The notes under the pieces: generated by a model
What the model was told of the DNA's origin: nothing
The model's input: only the letters and a program-made list of their open reading frames with translations
The model's database searches: none
Source: an uncultured Bacilli bacterium
Lineage (GTDB): Bacteria > Bacillota_I > Bacilli_A > RF39 > UBA660
Reading direction: 5' to 3'
Length of the DNA: 17,473 nucleotides
Assembly (NCBI GenBank): GCA_948552115.1
Contig: CAOWNX010000004.1
Coordinates: 1 to 17,473 of the forward strand
Part shown: positions 14,503 through 17,473 of the stretch, in pieces
Layout of the letters: each line of letters begins with the position of its first letter
How positions within the stretch are numbered: position 1 is the first letter of the stretch
Position numbers and translations under genes: made by a program

Positions 14503-16482
14503 TTATGGATTTTTAGAATAATGAAGCAAATACTCACTCATTTCTGTACTAATATATCGATTAAAAGGGGCCGTATAATCCTTGACTCCATCATAATGAC
14601 TCAAATTGGGTGTCACCAAAACCAAACTGTACTGCGTATCATTTTCTGGACCAATCATTGCAAACGTAGAACTAATTGTTTTCGTGTCCACTACCCCATC
14701 TTGATTCGAATCATAAAACGACTCACTAGTTCCTGTCTTACCAAACGCTTGAATACTCGGATTGACATATCCAGAACCAGTTCCATGATCGAGTACTTGT
14801 CGAAATCCTTCTCGAATACGGTCATAATAAAACTCTTCCATTCCCACTTCAGACAATATATTAGGTTCCATTTGAACTAAAATTTCCCCATCAACGGATC
14901 GAATTTCTTTCATCAAAGAAAGAGCATATCGTTTTCCACTTTGATAAATCGTATGAATATATTGAAGAAGCTGAACTGGCGTATAAGTATCATACTGTCC
15001 AATCGTCAAATTAAGAAGCAAATCATCACTCCTATTTTTTCCAATTATTCCATTTTGTTCATTGGGAATATCAAGTCCCGTAAGACTTCCAAGCCCATAC
15101 ATGGCAAAGATATTCCGATATTTTTGAAAAACATCTTCTCCCGCATTGAGTTGCATATTATAAAAATATTGCTTCCCAGAAAGTTTAATTGCAGTCAAAA
15201 ATTGATAATAATTACTTGACCACTTTAAAGCGGTAATATCATCCAAATATCCAAGTTTCTTATAAGAGCATTTCTCAGGCACAAAATAAAGTTTCACACA
15301 AGAATCATAAATTTTTTTATCTACTTCAATTACTTCATTCATATATCCCACTGTATGAGATGCCCCTTTTACAATACTTCCGACTGTAAACGAAGATAAA
15401 AATGTATTTGAACTAACTTCTTGAAATTGAGCATTCATCCCATGTTCTAAAATTCTTCTTCCCACCATGGCCCGAATCGCACCAGTTTTTGGATCCCCGA
15501 TCAAAGCATAGCTTTCCTTTAAAAACTCTGTATTAGGCATTTGTTTTACCTTTAACAAAGTATTTCGTACCACCTCATCTAATTTCTGTTGTAAAACAAT
15601 ATCAATCGATAAATAAACATCACTACCTCGTTTCGCTTCTTTCACAAGCGTAAGACTTTTGTCCGAATTTACAAAATACTGTGCCTTCTCTCCTTTTAAA
15701 TAAGTTTCATATTGTGCTTCCAAATAACTAACGCCCACCGTATCCGTAAGTTGATACCCTTGTGCCAAATACTCTTCTTTTTGTTCCTCCAAAATTCCCT
15801 TTTGAATATTACCAAATATACCCCGAAGAATTTCCCCAAAAGGATAACTTCGTTTCCAAGATTCATTAATAAAAATACCAGGAATCTTTTTCTCACTAAT
15901 TCGTGCTACAATCTCCGAACTAGCATCCGATAAAATAATTTTATTTTGATAAGCATATCCCTCGTTCATCAAACGATAAAATTGTGCCAAAACTTTTTCT
16001 TCATGACTCATATTCATTATCGTATCAATAGCTATTCTCTCTCGCATCATTTTATTAATCTCATCCATGGTAATTTTTCTAGATTCCAACGCAAAATATT
16101 CTTCCGACGTAATAAATTCTTTGACCAATTCTGGATGTTTCAATGCGTAAAACTCTCGAAGATCTTTCTCGCTAGCTTCCTCTACTTCAAAAATAGATAA
16201 CAACTGTTTGGCAATATCCACTTCTTCGAAAAAGGTCGGATTTCCAATTTTATGATAAGCAATTTCCAAAACTAACGTATTATCAACCAACACTACTCCA
16301 TTCGTATCCATTATTCTTCCTCTTGGTGCACTTTCTCCTTCGACATACACTTCTGTTTTTTGCTTTAATAAATTTTCAAAAGACTCATGTTTGACAAAGG
16401 TAAGAAAAAAAAGACGTCCTCCTACTACACAAAATAAAAAAAACAAAAAAAGATATACATACCAAATTGACTTCTTTTTCAT
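14503..16482 (-). CDS. mrdA: Class B penicillin-binding protein, elongation type (PBP2/MrdA/PbpA-like)
   Basis: This second monofunctional transpeptidase is expected to work with a RodA-type glycosyltransferase in lateral wall synthesis. Numbering is from an ATG at 16494. One membrane segment lies at about 9-33. The N-terminal dimerisation domain starts with SAPRGRIMDTNG (55-66) and has a large insertion (about 95-195). The transpeptidase domain has S373-IV-K376, S426-S-N428 and K586-TGT589. There is no PASTA domain, unlike the division PBP in this window. I prefer the ATG at 16482 (659 residues), because GGTGAAG sits five bases before it, whereas the ATG at 16494 has no ribosome binding site. 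No terminator is evident after its stop, so reading into rpmG-efp is possible. The role rests on domain content; a paralogous wall PBP is the alternative. Confidence 0.9.
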   Translation of the reverse strand: MKKKSIWYVYLFLFFLFCVVGGRLFFLTFVKHESFENLLKQKTEVYVEGESAPRGRIMDTNGVVLVDNTLVLEIAYHKIGNPTFFEEVDIAKQLLSIFEVEEASEKDLREFYALKHPELVKEFITSEEYFALESRKITMDEINKMMRERIAIDTIMNMSHEEKVLAQFYRLMNEGYAYQNKIILSDASSEIVARISEKKIPGIFINESWKRSYPFGEILRGIFGNIQKGILEEQKEEYLAQGYQLTDTVGVSYLEAQYETYLKGEKAQYFVNSDKSLTLVKEAKRGSDVYLSIDIVLQQKLDEVVRNTLLKVKQMPNTEFLKESYALIGDPKTGAIRAMVGRRILEHGMNAQFQEVSSNTFLSSFTVGSIVKGASHTVGYMNEVIEVDKKIYDSCVKLYFVPEKCSYKKLGYLDDITALKWSSNYYQFLTAIKLSGKQYFYNMQLNAGEDVFQKYRNIFAMYGLGSLTGLDIPNEQNGIIGKNRSDDLLLNLTIGQYDTYTPVQLLQYIHTIYQSGKRYALSLMKEIRSVDGEILVQMEPNILSEVGMEEFYYDRIREGFRQVLDHGTGSGYVNPSIQAFGKTGTSESFYDSNQDGVVDTKTISSTFAMIGPENDTQYSLVLVTPNLSHYDGVKDYTAPFNRYISTEMSEYLLHYSKNP

Positions 16483-16545
16483 TTTCTTCACCATTACTAG
16501 TATTCATTTTTTCATTCATTTCATACAATAATATAGGTGATTATT

Positions 16546-16806
16546 ATGTTTCATATCATAGAAAGATATATGAATTTATTAACCAAAGAAGATGTCCAAA
16601 AATTTGCCATCAAAAACAATGTCAATTTAAGTGAAGAAGAATTAGAATTTACCTACTTATTTGTGAAAAAAAATTGGCGAAATATCTTAGGAAATCCAAA
16701 TGGGTTCCAACTAGAACGCTACAAAGATAAATTCACAGAAGAAAATTTTCAAAAAATAAATCGTTTAATCCATGAATATCGAATAAAATATCAATCCTTT
16801 TTATAA
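16546..16806 (+). CDS. Small DUF2624/YqfT-like protein, function unknown
   Basis: This is an 86-residue, highly charged, probably all-helical soluble protein (LLTKEDVQKFAIKNNVNLSE, then FVKKNWRNILGNP, then a helix ending in IHEYR). The pattern and its location beside endonuclease IV recall the DUF2624 family (B. subtilis yqfT next to yqfS/nfo); this is recognition by memory and should be tested. No catalytic motif is visible. I prefer the ATG at 16546, with AGGTGA six bases before it, over a GTG at 16537 that lies inside that ribosome binding site. It is divergent from the PBP gene and its last 16 bases overlap the 3' end of nfo tail to tail. Confidence 0.75.
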   Translation: MFHIIERYMNLLTKEDVQKFAIKNNVNLSEEELEFTYLFVKKNWRNILGNPNGFQLERYKDKFTEENFQKINRLIHEYRIKYQSFL

Positions 16807-17473
16807 AAATCTCGAATATGTTCGAATAAATCAGAATCAAATTGATGATTTCGTATCATTTCAATTTCAAAGCGATAAGGAGGATAGATTCTCATCTTAT
16901 CAAAGTCGGTATTGCCCAAAAAAGGAGTTTCTAAAATCTTAGGAACTTTTTGAAATGCTTCATGATTACAAATAAATGCTAATGCATCAAATCCAATCGT
17001 ACCAAAGCCAATATTTTCGTGACGATCCTTATGAGTTCCCATCGCATTCTTACTATCATTAATATGAATACATTCCACCTGATTCATACCCAGAATTTGG
17101 TCGAGCAATGTTAAAAATGAATCAAAATTTTTCATATCATATCCTGCATCATGCAAATGACAAGTATCCAAACAAACACCAAAATAGTTAGAATCGTTTA
17201 CACCATCTAGAATAGCATGAATTTCTTCTAGCGTAGAACCACATTCACTTCCCTTTCCTGCCATCGTTTCCAAAAGAATTTTACAATGATTCATATGAGG
17301 TAATACTAGATTTAACCCTTCAATAATATGTTCTATTCCCTCTTCGTGAGAAATTCCTACAGCACTTCCTGGATGCAACACCATTTTTTGAACTCCCATT
17401 TGCTCACAACGTTTCACCTCTTGAATTAAACAATGCACACTAAATTGCCATTTACCCATATCACTTTGATTTG
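16791..17473 (-). CDS. nfo: Endonuclease IV (Nfo), 5' end cut by window edge
   Basis: Nfo is a tri-zinc AP endonuclease of base excision repair that cuts DNA 5' to abasic sites. About 227 C-terminal residues are visible; relatives have about 275-300, so the first 50-70 lie outside. The open frame continues through the window edge, so the internal ATG at 17459 is not the real start. Metal-binding motifs in order: LHPGS; LLETMAGKGSE with the conserved Glu; GVCLDTCHLHDAGYD with Asp and His; CIHINDSKN; HKDRHENIGFG with the Asp-x-His pair; and ILETP with the last Glu. All expected ligands in the visible part are present, so the enzyme should be active. Its stop codon is inside the last codons of the convergent DUF2624-like gene. 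Confidence 0.96.
   Translation of the reverse strand, partial: NQSDMGKWQFSVHCLIQEVKRCEQMGVQKMVLHPGSAVGISHEEGIEHIIEGLNLVLPHMNHCKILLETMAGKGSECGSTLEEIHAILDGVNDSNYFGVCLDTCHLHDAGYDMKNFDSFLTLLDQILGMNQVECIHINDSKNAMGTHKDRHENIGFGTIGFDALAFICNHEAFQKVPKILETPFLGNTDFDKMRIYPPYRFEIEMIRNHQFDSDLFEHIRDFYKKD

Noticed and set aside
14144..14880. Plus-strand open frames opposite efp, rpmG and the mrdA end
   Set aside because: They cross three genes and a promoter on the other strand and show no recognisable domain or ribosome binding site.
16495..16531. Upstream starts for the mrdA-like gene, including an ATG at 16494 and an out-of-frame ATG AAT ACT stretch
   Set aside because: Neither has a ribosome binding site, while GGTGAAG stands at proper distance before the ATG at 16482.
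1..17473. Mycoplasma-type code with TGA read as Trp
   Set aside because: TGA ends nrdD, mraZ and nfo at the family's normal C-termini, and TGG is used for Trp throughout.
1..17473. CRISPR arrays, tRNA genes, insertion sequences or prophage genes
   Set aside because: No regularly spaced long repeats, cloverleaf-like segments with CCA ends, or transposase/integrase motifs were seen in any gap.

Overview
The window looks like a chromosomal segment of a strongly AT-rich, low-GC Gram-positive anaerobe, probably of the Bacilli (an Erysipelotrichales- or RF39-like lineage would fit, but this is inference). The grounds are: class III (oxygen-sensitive) ribonucleotide reductase genes; a mraZ-rsmH-ftsL-pbp division cluster of Firmicutes type; GGAGG-like ribosome binding sites; sigma-A-like promoters; and an endonuclease IV gene beside a DUF2624/YqfT-like gene, as in Bacillus. 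TGA is used as stop (nrdD, rsmH-overlapped mraZ, nfo) and TGG codes Trp, so this is the standard bacterial code and not a mycoplasma code.

Layout. (1) 1-4984: a divergent pair of anaerobic ribonucleotide reductase genes. A diverged NrdD paralogue runs leftward off the window edge (1-1872, minus). A Thermotoga-type NrdD with its NrdG activase runs rightward (2222-4974, plus) and ends in a hairpin terminator. An A-tract-rich region holding two back-to-back promoters separates them. (2) 5051-6103: a membrane-anchored metallophosphoesterase. It is convergent with, and exactly abuts, (3) 6104-9860 on the minus strand: a short dcw cluster in the order mraZ, rsmH, ftsL and a PASTA-type division PBP. 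The mraZ promoter carries four 10-bp-spaced GTGG repeats, the likely MraZ autoregulatory operator. (4) 10042-11427: murC, transcribed divergently from mraZ. (5) 11457-13112 minus: an intact ABC exporter-like half transporter in which almost every ATPase motif is altered. (6) 13191-13576: a decayed gene remnant. (7) 13667-14418 minus: rpmG-efp. (8) 14503-16482 minus: a second class B PBP of the elongasome type. (9) 16546-17473: a DUF2624-like small protein overlapping tail to tail with a partial endonuclease IV gene.

Functionally the window combines anaerobic dNTP synthesis (nrdD, nrdG), peptidoglycan precursor synthesis (murC), septal and lateral wall synthesis (two PBPs, FtsL), control of the division cluster (MraZ), rRNA modification and translation (RsmH, L33, EF-P) and DNA repair (Nfo). 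The + strand tends to be C-rich over G whichever strand is coding, suggesting that the minus strand is the replication leading strand here.

The points most worth a second look are the apparently ATPase-dead ABC protein, the diverged second NrdD, the MraZ operator paired with a shortened MraZ, and the decayed locus with a surviving short hydrophobic peptide ORF. I see no clear CRISPR array, tRNA, rRNA, transposase or phage gene.
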